DNA of 64,000 nt from Tubulanus polymorphus (Eukaryota; Nemertea; Palaeonemertea; Tubulaniformes; Tubulanidae): the NCBI RefSeq assembly GCF_964204645.1, contig NC_134032.1, forward strand, positions 4,428,916 through 4,492,915, in the 5' to 3' direction. The number at the start of each line of letters is the position of its first letter. The first letter of the stretch is position 1. This document shows, in pieces, positions 48,015 through 61,240 of the stretch. The position numbers were made by a program, and so were the translations under genes. The notes beneath the pieces were generated by a model. The model made no database searches, was not told where the DNA came from, and saw only the letters and a program-made list of their open reading frames with translations.

Positions 48015-50222
48015 CTAGTATCCTAATTTGAACCGTAGGATCTCCGAATATTTGGCGGAACTTACTTGTTAGCTTTCGCCTGTTTCTACAGGCTTGATCA
48101 CACTGATGATGTCACTGCTGACGTCATCCGGGATTCCGGTATTCCCTCGAGAATCAGCTGTGTGTGTCCCCCCCTCCATAGAGCGGGACAGCACGTTGTT
48201 CCAGACGGCCGGGAGATGAAAACGGCCCCCGTCTTTGTTGAGAGAAGGGTGCAATGTACGGATGTAGATTGCTTCTTTGACACCTCTCTCAAACCATCTG
48301 GGTTCAACACCGAGAATCCTAACGTTGTCAATGTCAACTGTGTGACCCGGTTGGTCGACATGAAGGTGTTTCGACACCTCTGACGTAACGGAGCTGGGGC
48401 GTCTGTGTTCCCCGAATCTGGCTCTTAAGGATCGTTCGGTTTCACCTACGTACGAGTCACTACACTGTTCGCATTTGATATGATACACCGGACTCACTAC
48501 TCTCGATTTATCCAGTTTGTCCTTAGGTCTAACCAAAATCTGCCGTAGAGTGTTCATGGGTTTGAAGAACACCGGTACTCCGTATCGTTTCATAACCCGA
48601 CGTAACTGTTCTGAGGTACCCTTAATATATGGTATCACGACGGGAGCGACTTTCCGCCTTTCGGATTGTGTAGCTTCCTTAGTATTATTAGCCGGTTTGC
48701 ATGGGTTCGGTGACGTGATCCAGGCAGGATAGTCGTTAAAACTCAGAGCCTTCTTTACATGGTTGACCTCCTCTAACATATCCACTGGATCCGATACGAC
48801 ACTTTCCGCCCTGTGGTTCAACGTTCTCACAACACCCTTCTTGTGTTCTAGGGGGTGGTTGCTATTGAAGTTCAGGTACTGGTCGGTATGATTTTTTTTC
48901 CTGTATACTCTCGCACGGATAGTGTGGTCACTGTTTACCACCGATAGCGTGTCTTAGAACGCAATAGATCGTTCCGTCCTACTGTCACCACCATCGTCAG
49001 TACTCGGTAAAACATTGACCGATTCAGCCTCCGATGTCCATTTTATGTCATCGTCCACTTGGTTAAGATGGGTACTAAATTCTGGTACTTCTACTGCTTC
49101 TTCAATACTGTGTATGTATCATCGACATACCGTTTCCACCACCTGGGAGGATGTAATGCCGTCCTTAAGGCTAACTGTTCAAACTCTTCCATGTATAGAT
49201 TGCATACGATGGGTGAGACTGGTGAACCCATAGCAGCACCATGGACTTGTAGGTAGTGATCGCCGTTAAACAAGAAATAAGTACACTTGAGGCAGAGAAA
49301 CAACAGACTTATAATCTCTTCAGGTGATAACGGTGTGCGGTCTTTCAAGGTGTTGTCGTTACGGAGTCTTGTTGTGATCACCTCCAAAGCTTTGTCCACA
49401 GGTACGCTGGTGAACAAAGCACAAACATCATACGATCGTAGCTCTTCATCTTCCTCAAGTTTAAGGTGTTGTACCTCAGCCGCAAACACCTTCGAGTTTT
49501 TCAAGTGGTGTTCGGATTTACCAACTAATGGACCTAGTACTGAGCTAAGATAATCGGCGCACTGATACCATAGCGTTCCGATCGAGCTAACAATAGGTCG
49601 TAATGGCATTCCAGTTTTATGGACCTTAGGTAAGCCATAGAATCGAGGTGGTTGGTCCACTGCGGGGTAAAGTTTCCGGTGTAACACAAAGGAGATCACT
49701 TTCCTATCAAATAAATCTTTAAGGACATCTTCTTATACTGATTGGTTGGATCACGTGATAGCTTCTTGTATGATAGTAACAAGTTGCATTTGTCAAAATA
49801 CTCCGTCTTGTTCATAACTACAGTAACCCTCCCTTTATCAGCAGGTAAAACCATTATGGTTTCGTCCTTTCTGAGAGAATCAATTGCATCTCTTTCTTGT
49901 GTGGTGACATTCTGGTCTCTAACTTTGCTGTTAATGTCGATTATCCCGATAACCTTGGCTCTGAGTTCACTCGCATCAGCACTCGTTAGGGACCGGCAGG
50001 CTGATTCGGTGGCGGTGATAAAATCAACAACAGGAATTTTCTTGGGGGTGACTGCGAAGTTAAGACCTTTCTTCAAAATTGACAGCTCCGGATCCGATAA
50101 TATACGGTATGGCTAACTGATAGACATCATCAGTGTGATCAAGCCTGTAGAAACAGGCGAAAGCTAACAAGTAAGTTTCGCCAAATATTCGGAGTTCCTA
50201 CGGTTCAAATTAGGATACTATT
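48015..50222 (-). mobile_element. Penelope-like retroelement with inverted terminal repeats
   Basis: Ends of about 97 bp (48015-48111 and 50126-50222) are near-perfect inverted copies containing gcctgtttctacaggcttga and ccgaatatttggcg. Between them lies one minus-strand, broken RT/GIY-YIG coding region. Penelope-like elements are known to carry terminal repeats in either orientation. Confidence 0.8.
48069..50116 (-). pseudogene. Penelope-type reverse transcriptase with GIY-YIG endonuclease
   Basis: Three frames in order: 50076-49696 (LKKGLNFAVTPKKIP, ADKGRVTVVMNK), 49699-49091 (FYGLPKVHK, PLRPIVSSIGT, FTSVPVDKAL, GAAMGSPVSPIVCNLYMEEFE, KRYVDDT) and 48941-48069 (linker, then VYHIKCEQCSDSYVGETERS, RARFGEH, IYIRTLHPSLN). 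YVDD is the RT catalytic box; the last part is the GIY-YIG nuclease. Frames break near 49697 and between 49091 and 48941. The PLPKxHK and SSxxT boxes are typical of Penelope RT rather than LINEs. Confidence 0.85.
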
Positions 50223-50684
50223 CATATTACCCGAATAGATGAACATACATCAACGTAAACAAACGCCTGATCAGGTCGGCTGTGGAGGCCGGAAATACTT
50301 GTAGCACTGGACGCAGTCCTGTATTTCCTCCTCAGTCGGAGAGAAAGCTAGGGGATTTTTATTTCATTTGACTTATTCATGATTCTTCTATTAATTCTTT
50401 TGGTCACAGTTTTTCATTCATGCACACGACTTTTTCATGGGTGATTTGTGAGGACATTCAGTCACCCGTGTTACCATTATGACTCATCACTGAGAATTAG
50501 GACTCCTTAAAGTATTCTTACTAACCAGAGGAAGACTTGACATATTTTTGCGCGTTAAATCTCATGGAGGAAAACAAGATAATTTTCCCCTTCTAGCTTC
50601 TCTACCTCCCAGATGCTAGTGACGTGAGCGAACCCTAGAAGCGACGCCTATATGCAACTTTTTCCTTAAATGTATAGGATTATG
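50223..50684. other. no gene seen
   Basis: Mixed-composition flank of the Penelope-like element. Confidence 0.3.
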
Positions 50685-51058
<374 letters not shown>

Positions 51059-51549
51059 TTACCTGTATTCCCTCTTGGTCGAGGAAATTCCGAGAGTTGA
51101 GACCTTAGACTTGACATTATGAATTTTAACGGAAACGGAAGTAGATTTTTGTAGTCAATTGCCAGAGCACGCTAGCCCGAATCCCGGTATTCCGCTTCAT
51201 GTGTACGGTAGTAGGCTATCGATAATCACATGATACTTTTCTGTCGTTTGTTTTCTCTCTGAGACGAAGACGAACGTAATTCTAGTAGCCTTCCACGATT
51301 CAACGACCTTGATTTAAACTTGATCAATTCAAAATCTGTTTGAAGCTTTTGGTGACATGAACTGATCAGCAATATACTTAAATGAAATAACCGGAATAAC
51401 AAGAAATCAAAAATATTAAAGAGGTAACAAACAAATGCCCGTAAACCTGTCAGACACGCGAACGCCGGACTCGTAAACTCTTGGACTCGGACCCGCTGAG
51501 CAATAAATTCATAGAATTGACTTTGAAATTGATTGTGGAGAAGAGAGGA
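51059..51549. other. no supported gene
   Basis: The minus-strand ORF at 51226-51609 has no recognised domain and its start depends on the tandem duplication that follows. Confidence 0.3.
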
Positions 51550-51742
51550 AATAATTCGATAGCTCTTCCTCATAAAGAAGAGAGAAATTTCGGAAAGAAA
51601 ACACAACATGGCTACTAATCGAACGGAGCCAAATTTCCGATGTTTGAATAATTCGATAGCTCTTCCTCATAAAGAAGAGAGAAATTTCGGAAAGAAAACA
51701 CAACATGGCTACTAATCGAACGGAGCCAAATTTCCGATGTTT
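51550..51742 (+). repeat. recent 97-bp tandem duplication
   Basis: Copies 51550-51646 and 51647-51742 are identical apart from edge bases (aataattcgatagctcttcc to ccgatgttt). The identity implies a young event. Confidence 0.9.
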
Positions 51743-52169
51743 ACGGCTCGACAGTGCCTTTATGACGTGGATTTATCAAAATTCCCATGCAGTATCTGGA
51801 GATTGAAGTGAGCTGAAGGATATCATACGGATTGTATCGGCGACAGCGGTAAGGTAAGGAAGCCTTTACACTTTTAACGAAAACTGTGTGGAAAAGGGGA
51901 AAAAATAATAATCACGCGAATTTCAATAGGGTTTTCTGTGAAGAAACAGAAACTCTACTTAACGAGTTGTTAGAATTAAAATCAAATTCAAACATAAAAA
52001 GTTAAAGATTAATCATAGTAATGTTATCAATTTTATAATGCCTCTCATACACTAAATTTGTTAATAGAATTAAGGTTCAATTAATATAATTTTTAATGTT
52101 AAACTGTGAAAATAATTTATTGGTTTCTTTTATTTCGATTTTGAATTTAGGTTCTTCTTCTGTCTTCAT
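51743..52169. other. no gene seen
   Basis: AT-rich toward the right, grading into a viral terminal remnant. Confidence 0.3.
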
Positions 52170-52510
52170 TTTTATAACAAAACTTTCATTAAAACTCAGT
52201 CAAATATAAATTTTCAATGTTAAAATATGAATTATTTCAATCACACTTTACTCACACTTTTTATGTTTGACATTGATTTTAATTCTAACAACTCGTTAAT
52301 TACTCGTTACTTTGTCTCAAACTTTTTATGTTTGCACTTTACTCACACTTTTTATGTTAAAAATTGATTTTTATTATTCGAAATCAATATTTGATCTTAT
52401 TTATCTAGATTATTATGCTAACACTTTTAAAATATGAAATTTTAAGAGTAAATAGGAATAAGTTGTTTCAAGTCAAAGGTTGAAAGGGCGAGTGAGTAAA
52501 AAATAAAAAT
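52170..52510 (-). repeat. solo viral terminal region remnant
   Basis: Reverse-oriented tttactcacactttttatgt repeats match 1327-1640. They are followed by ttaagagtaaataggaataa and aaaggttgaaagg, like the inner terminal repeat of element A. Confidence 0.55.
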
Positions 52511-52552
52511 AAATTCGAGCGTGCGTTTTTAGTATAATCAAACACGACTTCA

Positions 52553-52765
52553 TTAGACTGAGATCCATTTGTCATTGCTGTGAAAACAGTTTTTTTGTGA
52601 AGGATCATCAGGTCTAGGAGGAGGAGGTTTATCATTATCTCGTCTACTTAAACCGTCGCAATTGCCATTTTTCTTACCCGGTCGGTGTTCAACAGAAAAA
52701 CTATACACTCGAAGAGCCAATTCCCAACGTCCTATACGTTTATTTAGTCGGTTTTCATAATATTG
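52553..52765 (-). pseudogene. Ty3/gypsy RNase H end fragment
   Basis: The minus-strand frame reads NRLNKRIGRWELALRVYSF, EHRPGKKNGNCDGLSR and a proline-rich tail to a stop. The RW...HRPGxxN.xxDxLSR pattern closes the gypsy RNase H domain. It is the part lost from the larger gypsy copy at 53726-56190 but is separated from it by about 1 kb of unrelated DNA. Confidence 0.75.
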
Positions 52766-53725
52766 TTCCGCGGTCCCTTTCTCTATTGTCTTTTTCCTCT
52801 ATTACAAACTCCGGTCCCTGGCGAGAAAGTCGACCACGAACACAGAAACCCGAAAACCAAGGAATAAAAGGAACTCCGGATTTAAATATGATAATACTCA
52901 ACTTTAATTCTACAATTTTAACTGAACTATAGTCTCAACAATTTATAAAATTCCCTACCTTTTAATTTAGAATTTTGTTACAAATCCCGCACACAAGAAG
53001 ATGCAATTCAACCGGATAGCCGAAAGTTATCTGTTCTATAGTCTTCTAATGCTTCCCCTGAAAATGCTTTCCAAAAGAGTCCGCTCTCCCTCGAGGTGCG
53101 GCCCCTTTTATACGGCTGCGTCCACACCCAAGAAAAATCCAGAACCCTGCTTGCGGCCAGCCGTAAAAGGGAACGAGCAACCAACGCAGCACCACGACGC
53201 AGAGCTGGGGTCCTGATTCCTAGACCTTTCATTCGCTGCTAACTTTAACCCGACCCTCGACGTCATGATACCTGCCGGTCTGCTCTCCTTCTCAACCGCA
53301 CCGAAGAGATTACATATATACTATTTTTCCAACCCTCGAACTCATTTATTTTAACTTATCCAATGATTACAATTCCCACAATGAATGGTATTTAATTTTG
53401 TCTAAATAGTAATATACAATGTAAGCCGAAATATCATCTTTCTTATTTATATTCTTTATCATTATTAGTACATTCAAATTTAAACACACAAACTCTTAAA
53501 ACTCTTTAATATTACTTTTTAATATTACTCTTTAATATTACTCCTTATTATCGAATTATCAGACTAAGGGTCAGCGAGTGTTTCATAAGTTGATTTCATA
53601 ATTGCTCATTTCCACGAATTCTTCTCATGACTACAGCGCCGTGATTACCTTCAAAGTGATTTAGAATGCTCGTCTGATACAAGTATAAATGTTTCAGACA
53701 AACAACCATTAAGGCGGATAATGTA
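52766..53725. other. no supported gene
   Basis: Opposing ORFs at 53001-53232 are mirror frames of one GC-richer patch. Short attactttttaatattact repeats lie near 53500-53545. Confidence 0.35.
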
Positions 53726-56190
53726 TTATCGTACATAAGGAACAATGCGTGTGTTCTCCCAGGACCATGCCAAGAAACCTACGTATATAAATCGTTTGAT
53801 CTTTTTGAAAGTACAATTCAGCTGCGGATCAATATACATTAAACTTTTGTTATCAGTATACACAGTGAATTCATTTCCAATCAGGTAGGGATGAAAATTC
53901 TGAATTCCTTCAATCAAAGCCAGTCCTTCCTTATCACTAATATGCCATTTCTTTTCGTTTACACGTAACGCGCGACCACCATATCCGATAACATGTTCTA
54001 AATTATCCTTTTTCTGAGACAAAACGTAACCGATAGCATAATCAGAAGAGTCAACTGAGAGATAGAAACGAGAATTGAAATCAGGGAATATCAAAATTGG
54101 ATCGGATCACCAGTTAATTTCTGTTTAAGCGTATCAAAAGGTTTCTGACAATCAGGGGTCCATTTGAACTTCACATCTTTACAGTTCAAAGCATTCAAGG
54201 GAGAAACTATTGATGCATAATTGTGAATGAACTTCCTGTAAAAATTTGTCAACCCTAGAAAACTTCGTAATTGTTTGACATTGGACGGAACCGGAAAGCT
54301 GTTAACCTTTTCGATTTTCTTTTTACAAGTACGAAGACCCTCAGCCGAAAACGTATAACCCATGTATTCGATGTCTGGGACTGCAAATTCACACTTAGTC
54401 GGTTTCGCAGTTAGACCGGCTTGTTTAAAAGCTTCTAAAAACATTCGATAAATGAACTAGGTGACTGTCGAAATCTTGAGAGAATATGATTAGATCATCA
54501 ATGAAACACAAAACATATTGCCAATTCAAATTACCTAAACATTTTGACATAAGCATCTGAAAAGCCATAGGACCATTCTTAATTCCCATCGGCATTCTTT
54601 TGAAGCACATTTTGCCTTGCGTCGTTTGAAAAAAAAATGACGCGATTCTTCAGGTATCGGTATCTGGTGAAATCCTGAATGAAGATCTAATTTACTAAAT
54701 ATCATGGGTTTAGCATCGGATATAGTGTCAAATACATCATCAAAATGAGGTAGTGGAAATGATTGCGTTACGGTCTTCGAATTCAGTTTTCTAAAATCAA
54801 TAGTAAACCTATACGTGTTGTCTGGTTTTCTGACCAAAACCACAGGATTATTGAAAACAGAATCAGTTGGTTCAATAAGATCGACATCTAACAGTTCGTT
54901 AACCAAGTCGTTTTCTACCTCAAGTGTCGACTTTTGCGATAAGGTCTTTGAATTATAGGGTCGTCATCAGTTGTTTCTATCTTATGCGTAACTAATGAAG
55001 TTTCGCCGATTTCTTGTAAGTTACTAGCCAATATTGACCTATTATATCTAATTAAATACATTAATCTCTCCTTTTGTTCAAGAGACAATCCTGAGTTTGC
55101 TGGAATTTTTATGCCTAAATTCTCCGCTATTTTAATTTTTTCATCATTATCACGTGGTGTTTGAGTATCCACGGAGAAAATGTTTGCACTAGTACTGTCA
55201 TCATTGAAATCAAAACAATCGTCGTCAGTTACATTATATGCAAATCCAAGCACATAATATTTTGAAATTTGAATCGGTTCATTAGTAGGATTCACAATAG
55301 TAGCGAAAATTTTACCGTCCGCGATTTTGCATAATGTTTTACCTCCACCTAAACATTTATTCAATAACTTGTGGTTGTATGGTTAAAAAAAAACCAATGA
55401 ACCTTCCGCCAACGTATCGACACTTATTTGAACTATTTGTTTAATATTTGGTGAGATAACTATCTTGTTAACCGTTTTAGCTTTATTTCTGTACAGCTTT
55501 TGTTGATTCCTAAGAATCTTTAACGGAATCGACACATCTTTAAATTCAATTGTGCCAGATGCAAGGTCAATATTTACATTGTTTTCCTCCAAAAAATCCA
55601 GCCCTAGAATAACATCTGTGTGTAGCCTATCGAATACATAAAACTTGTGCATTAATATATGAGATTGACTGCAAATGGGTACCTCAATTCTACCAATCAC
55701 TGAATGTGCTTCCCCGCAAACTCCTCTAATAATGTTTATATCCGAATGACTATATATGGGATTTTTGATACATCTTTCGACCGTTGACCTAGCAATACAT
55801 GAAATTGCATCCTCTCCCGGCAGGGATTCGAACCTGATGGCATCGAGATTGTCACGGCACGAAACCCTGCCATAATCGACCGTGTGTGCAGATACATGCG
55901 CAGTTCAGATGATGTGATTTTTAGCCAATCAGAAATCCCGTTTTATTTTAGCCCGGGTTTTCCCATTTATAGTTCTTCCTTGAAATTTGCCTCAACGATT
56001 ATACAACGGGCAATCTGATTGGTGCCGCCAGTTTTCGTTCGGAAAGCTGCGCATGTAGCTGCGCACCCGGTCTACTGATGCAGGGGTTCGTGCCGTGAGT
56101 GAAGTGATGCCATCAGGTTCGAGTCCCTGCAGAGGGAGGATGATGAAATTGATGCACCTGTATCGACTAATGCTCGTTGGGAGTGTTTAA
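53726..56190 (-). pseudogene. Ty3/gypsy pol: protease, reverse transcriptase, RNase H (broken)
   Basis: Reading right to left: an aspartic protease start (ALVDTGASIS) just right of a MITE at about 56155-56180, the flap and ILGLDFLEENNV part (55700-55383), linker (55364-54915), RT (54906-54535: FTIDFRKLNSKTV, FSKLDLHSGFHQI; 54610-54425: CFIDDLIIFSQ), thumb (54444-54091: FLGLTNFYRKFI) and RNase H (54094-53726: LSVDSSDYAIGYVLSQ, YTDNKSLMYI). At least four frame breaks. Integrase and LTRs are missing. The FIDD box replaces the more usual YxDD. Confidence 0.85.
55808..56142. mobile_element. foldback MITE with 9-bp target duplication
   Basis: Long inverted arms start catcctctcccgg and include gggattcgaacctgatggca; the right arm mirrors them over about 110 bp and more. 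The flanking 9-mer atgaaattg is at 55799-55807 and 56143-56151, the size expected for Mutator-type transposons. It has no ORF. It interrupts a gypsy protease. Confidence 0.85.
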
Positions 56191-57111
56191 ACATTTATCA
56201 ATATTTATGTTTATAATATTCCGATTCAATCCTGAAACTAAGCTTATATCGACCGCTGATATCAGGTACCCGTAATCGAGATGCTCCTTTGCGACAAACA
56301 TCCTTACTACAATGTATGCGCTTCATCTTTTACTATAGTTATATATATCAACGATTAAAACGGAAAGCTATCTATTGTGGAAATCGCAGATAAAGGTTTC
56401 GTAAAAAAATAGATCGTCCCGACAAAATTAGATACGCAACTAGACGAATTAAAGTAATTTATCTGAGTCCTCCAAGAAGTGTATACCACGTAAGTGTACA
56501 GAACGAAATGAAACTGATTAATGTATGGAATTGGATAGCTAGAAAAATACTTTGAATTGAACAATCGAAACTCGAGATATATATCAAACTGCTCAATTAC
56601 ACGGTAATGCTCCCAAACTACAATAGCTATAATTTCCTATACTCAATATCCGACCACTAATTTGAGATAAAGATTTAATTATATTACCTATGGCTGACAA
56701 CAAGTTACCATAATGTGTTGTATCCACCAAAACAGCAGCGATTTCGGCGATTCGCGCAGTCCTTTCACAAGTGCAGTTGAATGCGATCTTCTGTTTTGTG
56801 GTATACGTTTCAGTCACAATCCCTATTTCGGCAGCTTCATCGGTACTTGCATAAGCCACTAGGACTTAGATTCGGGTTTTCCACCATCTGTAACCGGCTG
56901 GTTGTTGTATCGGCAGGCTGGCTGGGGGACTAGCATTTACACCAGCGGTACAGGATTCCATCCACCAGGAACAACAAGGCAGTTAAACCTTATATGTACA
57001 ATCTTTATTGCATCCCGGAATGAGAATGATTATCATAACGTTACAAAGTCTTTATATACAGAATCATGAGTATAATGGAGAATTTGCAGTGTCGTGTCGT
57101 ATCGTGGCAAA
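56191..57111. other. no supported gene
   Basis: Minus-strand ORFs at 56355-56564 and 56593-56859 carry no recognised motif. Confidence 0.3.
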
Positions 57112-57604
57112 ACACAGGTAGTTCCGTCGATTACAACCTCCATGCTTCGCTTAGAGCTTATGGCGGCAGTATTGGGACTGAATTTGTCTCTTCTTGTTGT
57201 TAAAATGTTCGAACTCTCGATTAATGACTCCGATGCAGACCTAAACAAATTGTGTTCAGCGTTCACCGGTGCTGAATCCTTATTGAATTCGCGACCATTA
57301 ACCTATCCGCCGGCTAATACACGTGACGATGTCCCGCTTACGCCTAACAATTTCTTATTTGGACAGTCAGGTGTGAAGTTTGCGCCGGAATCAGAGGAAT
57401 CAACGGACTTTAACCCTAGGCGTCGGTGGAGAAGGGTTCAAGAGTTAGTGAAACAATTTTGGCATCGTTGGCTAAAAGAGTGGCTACCTGGACAAAATTC
57501 TAGGAAATGTGGCTTCACCCTAAGCCTGATTTAAAGATCGGAGATATTGTTTTGGTGGTGGTACATGATACTCCAGGGCGGCGGTGGCCATTAGGAAAAC
57601 TGTA
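57112..57604 (+). pseudogene. BEL/Pao fragment: RNase H scrap joined to integrase end
   Basis: It starts with a BEL-type RNase H piece (PSITTSMLRLELMAAVLGL), jumps by internal deletion to the integrase end (ESLLNSRPLTY, LTPNNFLFG, RRRWRRVQELVKQFWHRWLK), then after a frameshift near 57510 reads [20 protein letters not shown]. Those are the hallmark C-terminal blocks of BEL/Pao integrase. It is on the opposite strand to the gag fragment at 43934, so not the same copy. Confidence 0.85.
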
Positions 57605-58500
57605 AAAAGACTTGCAACCTTTGCGGGTGAGTTTAATACGACGAGATATGTGGTATCTGTATCATTCTACGATTCTTATATTAACATTTTTCAAATCACT
57701 TTTTTTCATTGGAAGCGGCTCAGGATGTAGATACAAATTTTCACCGGAGATTAAGAAAATTGCGTAGGGCTCAAGGATTCGAATCCCGGTAGCGACTTGG
57801 TTTCTTGGCTGTAGAGGTTGTTCTCGCGACACGTTTGCTCAAAGGTTTTGAGTTTACGGCGCGACAGTTTGACTGATTTGGAAAACTGCCCATCGAGCAC
57901 GTTTAAATGCCCTATGACGCTTAAATGCCCTATGATGAGGAAGAACTGTAAGAAAACTTGTAGAAAACAGTTTGAAAATGATAATAAATTGTTATTGAAC
58001 AAGATGGTGTTCGGTTTTGTGTCACATCTTGGAGAGTGTTCTTTGGAAGGAGATGATTTTATCACAAATGATCGGAGTTCGCTACCGCATTCTGGGTTGA
58101 TCTGACGGATTTTTTTCGTCGGCAGCTTCTTTAAGTGTGGAACTGATTACTGAGTCCAATAAAACTCAAACGACAATGGAAATTGGTCCGGAGACAAATT
58201 CAGCCCACGCAACCGTGGAACTAGATTCTGGTGAAGTCTAACTGACCCAACTTTGGGTGCTAGTCAACTACCAAAAAAAACCCCAATAAATTTTAGCACG
58301 TATGAGATAAGACATTTTAATGTGCACCAGACCCTCATAGATAAAGCAATCATTTACAAACATTAAACCAAAACATATCAATTCACCTGTGTATACAGAC
58401 TGAGTAATAGCCAAACAAAACCTGCGTCATAGAGGGTTTGTTATCGTTCTTATCGATTGTAGACGATCGTATTTCTATACTGTCAATCTTATAACATCGG
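57605..58500. other. no supported gene
   Basis: Two opposing ORFs at 57751-58105 are mirror frames without known motifs. Possibly LTR or flank of the BEL/Pao copy; no repeat partner was found. Confidence 0.3.
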
Positions 58501-58504
58501 TCAA

Positions 58505-58748
58505 AACAAAGATCGGCCTAAGCTCATTTTGGTTCTAGAACCAATCTAACAACTTTAGACAAGTCTAAGCTCATTTTGGTTCTATAACCAATCTAACAAC
58601 TTTAGACAAGTCTAAGCTTATTTTGGTTCTATAACCAATCTAAAAACTTAAGACAAGTCTAAGCTCATTTTGGTTCTATAATCAATCGAACAACTTAAGA
58701 CAAGTTTAAGCTAATTTTGGTTCTATAATCAATCTAACAACTTAAGAC
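58505..58748 (-). repeat. satellite, inverted relative of 45760-46258
   Basis: About five units of aagctcattttggttctata, accaatctaacaactta and agacaagtct, the reverse complement family of the left array. Confidence 0.85.
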
Positions 58749-60619
58749 TAGGCAAACGAGGTTTCCGCGATGATCCGCTAGGTTCGATAGTAGTTAGTCG
58801 TATTGCTCTACGTTGCAATCATGATTCATGATTAATAAAAAATGCCAGACTAATGACGTCATAGCTTGATTTAAATCTTAATAACTGCAGCTAGTCATAT
58901 AAGCATATCAACTCGAGGTTGTTCTTGTGGCGCCTGAGTTATTCTCTTCATTGCTCTGACTTGCATTCTGTCGCTAGTAAAAATAAACTCACAAAACCTT
59001 CACGTGGTGACTAAAAAGCCGTTTTTTTCCAGTTCTTTATGGATGTAATCGGTCGATAATTGTTAAGGATTCAGAATCAGGTAAGCTTTGATAAACGCGG
59101 ATGTGGATAAATGCCCATTTAACGGGACGACATAAACGTTTTACGGATCTTACACAGTCCTGAACTTTGATTTGCCTTCCACTGATTTGAAAAAATATCA
59201 AACTGTTCTCATGCTATTTCCATCTGCTGAGAATTAATATCAAGTCGGATATTGGCGAAGGCCTCGCCTCTGCAGTCGAGATTATACTCGATTCATTCCA
59301 ACTCAGTTGGTTAAATCTACATTCAAAAATCTTAAAAATTCGATATCACAGTCGTCAGAGTTTTATACCAAGTTTCTATCAAGAAAAAATCAAGTCCCGT
59401 ACGCGAACATCCCCATTGATGGCACAGTAAAACCAAAATAAGACATCTTGTTTCGAAAGAATAAATAAATGTTCACTTACTATTCATATTTCTCATTCTT
59501 ATTTCAATGGTCAATTTTCATTTGACTTTTTCATTTGAAATTGTGTATCACTTACAAACCCACCACACATCAGAGGCGGATCTAGAAAAGTAATTAGGCT
59601 GGGCTCAAGAAAAGCAGTTTCATAGGCTACTATCGGGGTCCCGTACTAGGTGTTGTAATTTTTAAAGAAATATAGTTTGCAATTTTTGGGAGGATAAACG
59701 CCAAATTTATAGGTTTTAACAAGCACTGTCCTGACGAAAAGGACAACCTCAATGGGAAGACATTGGTCCGACCCCCCGACACCACCCCTAAATCCTCCTC
59801 TGCACCTGCCGGGAACGAAACAAGGGCATTGAATTTGAACTCGAAGATCGGAGTAGAGATGACTTAGTCGGAGGATCGGTCCAATTTATTTGGGTTCCGG
59901 GTCATTTGAATAACCTTCCAAGTAGCCTGAACCGGCAAGCGACTGATTCGGGCATTTTTAATGCAAGTATATCAATTCTTATATTCCAGAATGCTTTGTG
60001 ACTTTCTTGTTCGATATCGAAAATGAAACCAATTATCTAGTTATTTAATTAAGACAATAAATTTAACAAACGAGACACCGGTGGGTACGTCTTCTGATTA
60101 AAGGGAGGCTATTTGGTTCTTTGGGGGTTCTTTAAAAACCTATGAGTTCTTCGCGGAACCTTGGAGTTCTGCTGCAGTAGATAAACGTGATGGGAAAACG
60201 GGACCCTAAAGGCACAACACTTGTTAAAATCACACATATTCTGATGATATATTAGGGTTTAAAACAATCAAGTTGTTCGCATGACACAGGTAATGTTCAT
60301 TTTGACATATATCAAACAACACCTAATATGGTAAGAAATAAGGTAATGAATCATAGAAAACTATTGCTAAGTGGTCTATTTTATGGTGTCCTATATATCC
60401 CTGATATATATCCTGGATGAAACATATGTTTACTTGGCTAGAACTAAAATAAAACTGATATGTCGCATTGATAAGTTGGTACGATATATAGGGCGACCCA
60501 TGAGTCACTCAACTTTAAAAATAAATCAATTTCTCCAAGCATCACAGACATAGATGTTCCTTATTCGCGTCGAATTTTGAACAAAATACGACGTTGCATC
60601 ATCATCATCGTCATAATTT
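58749..60619. other. mostly unannotated; weak RNase H-like scrap
   Basis: At 59870-59965 the plus strand reads VQFIWVPGHLNNLPSSLNRQ, which recalls the WVPGH end of retroelement RNase H domains; too short to classify. Nothing else stands out. Confidence 0.3.
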
Positions 60620-60639
60620 TCTGATTAATATGAAAGTTC

Positions 60640-61240
60640 TAAGGTATAATCTTCAATATTATCACCTTTAGTGTCTGTAAAATTCGAATACATTTATCTT
60701 TAAATCGTTAACTTTTTCTATTTTATGAATCATTTCTATAGTTACTGGGTATTGGTCAATTGTTTACAATTATTCATATTTCTAATAATTCGTTACTCTA
60801 TAAACAAATCCAAATATGTAGATAATACATGAATGAATACATTATTTCATCCAAGTGAATGATAATCCAGAACCTCGGAAATATCTCTCTTCGATATGCT
60901 GTATTAATTCATTAGATACTTTATCTAATTTCTCTTTTAATTTGTGTTTTCGATAATTTCATAAAAATGTTATTGACTATTACGTTATACTTTTTCTTCA
61001 GAATTAAAACAGGTCACTTTCCCAGGATGTTTTATGGATATTCAACATCTGTTGTTATTGACTCCATAAGTTTTTCGGTTATTCCAATATATTTACTATA
61101 GTCTTCTGGTGTTATTCCTTTATAGAATCTAAGATATAATAGCTGCAGTACCAATTTTACTATGTAATGTTTTCAGTTTATCAATTATATCTTTAATTTC
61201 TAATGAATTGATATAATTTCCATATAAAGCTTATTCGAAT
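60640..61240 (-). pseudogene. decayed PolB N-terminal fragment
   Basis: Nucleotide-level similarity to 42085-42900 (PolB fragment C) runs through this stretch in the same orientation: for example ttcgaatacatttatcttta and atcatttctatagttactgg. Many indels destroy every frame. It corresponds to about residues 115-380 of PolB. Confidence 0.7.

Noticed and set aside
53001-53232. Opposing 71-74 codon ORFs
   Set aside because: Mirror frames without known motif, promoter context or splice signals.
55811-55840. tRNA gene
   Set aside because: Only a B-box and part of a T-arm are present; no acceptor-stem pairing or A box. It belongs to the MITE arms.
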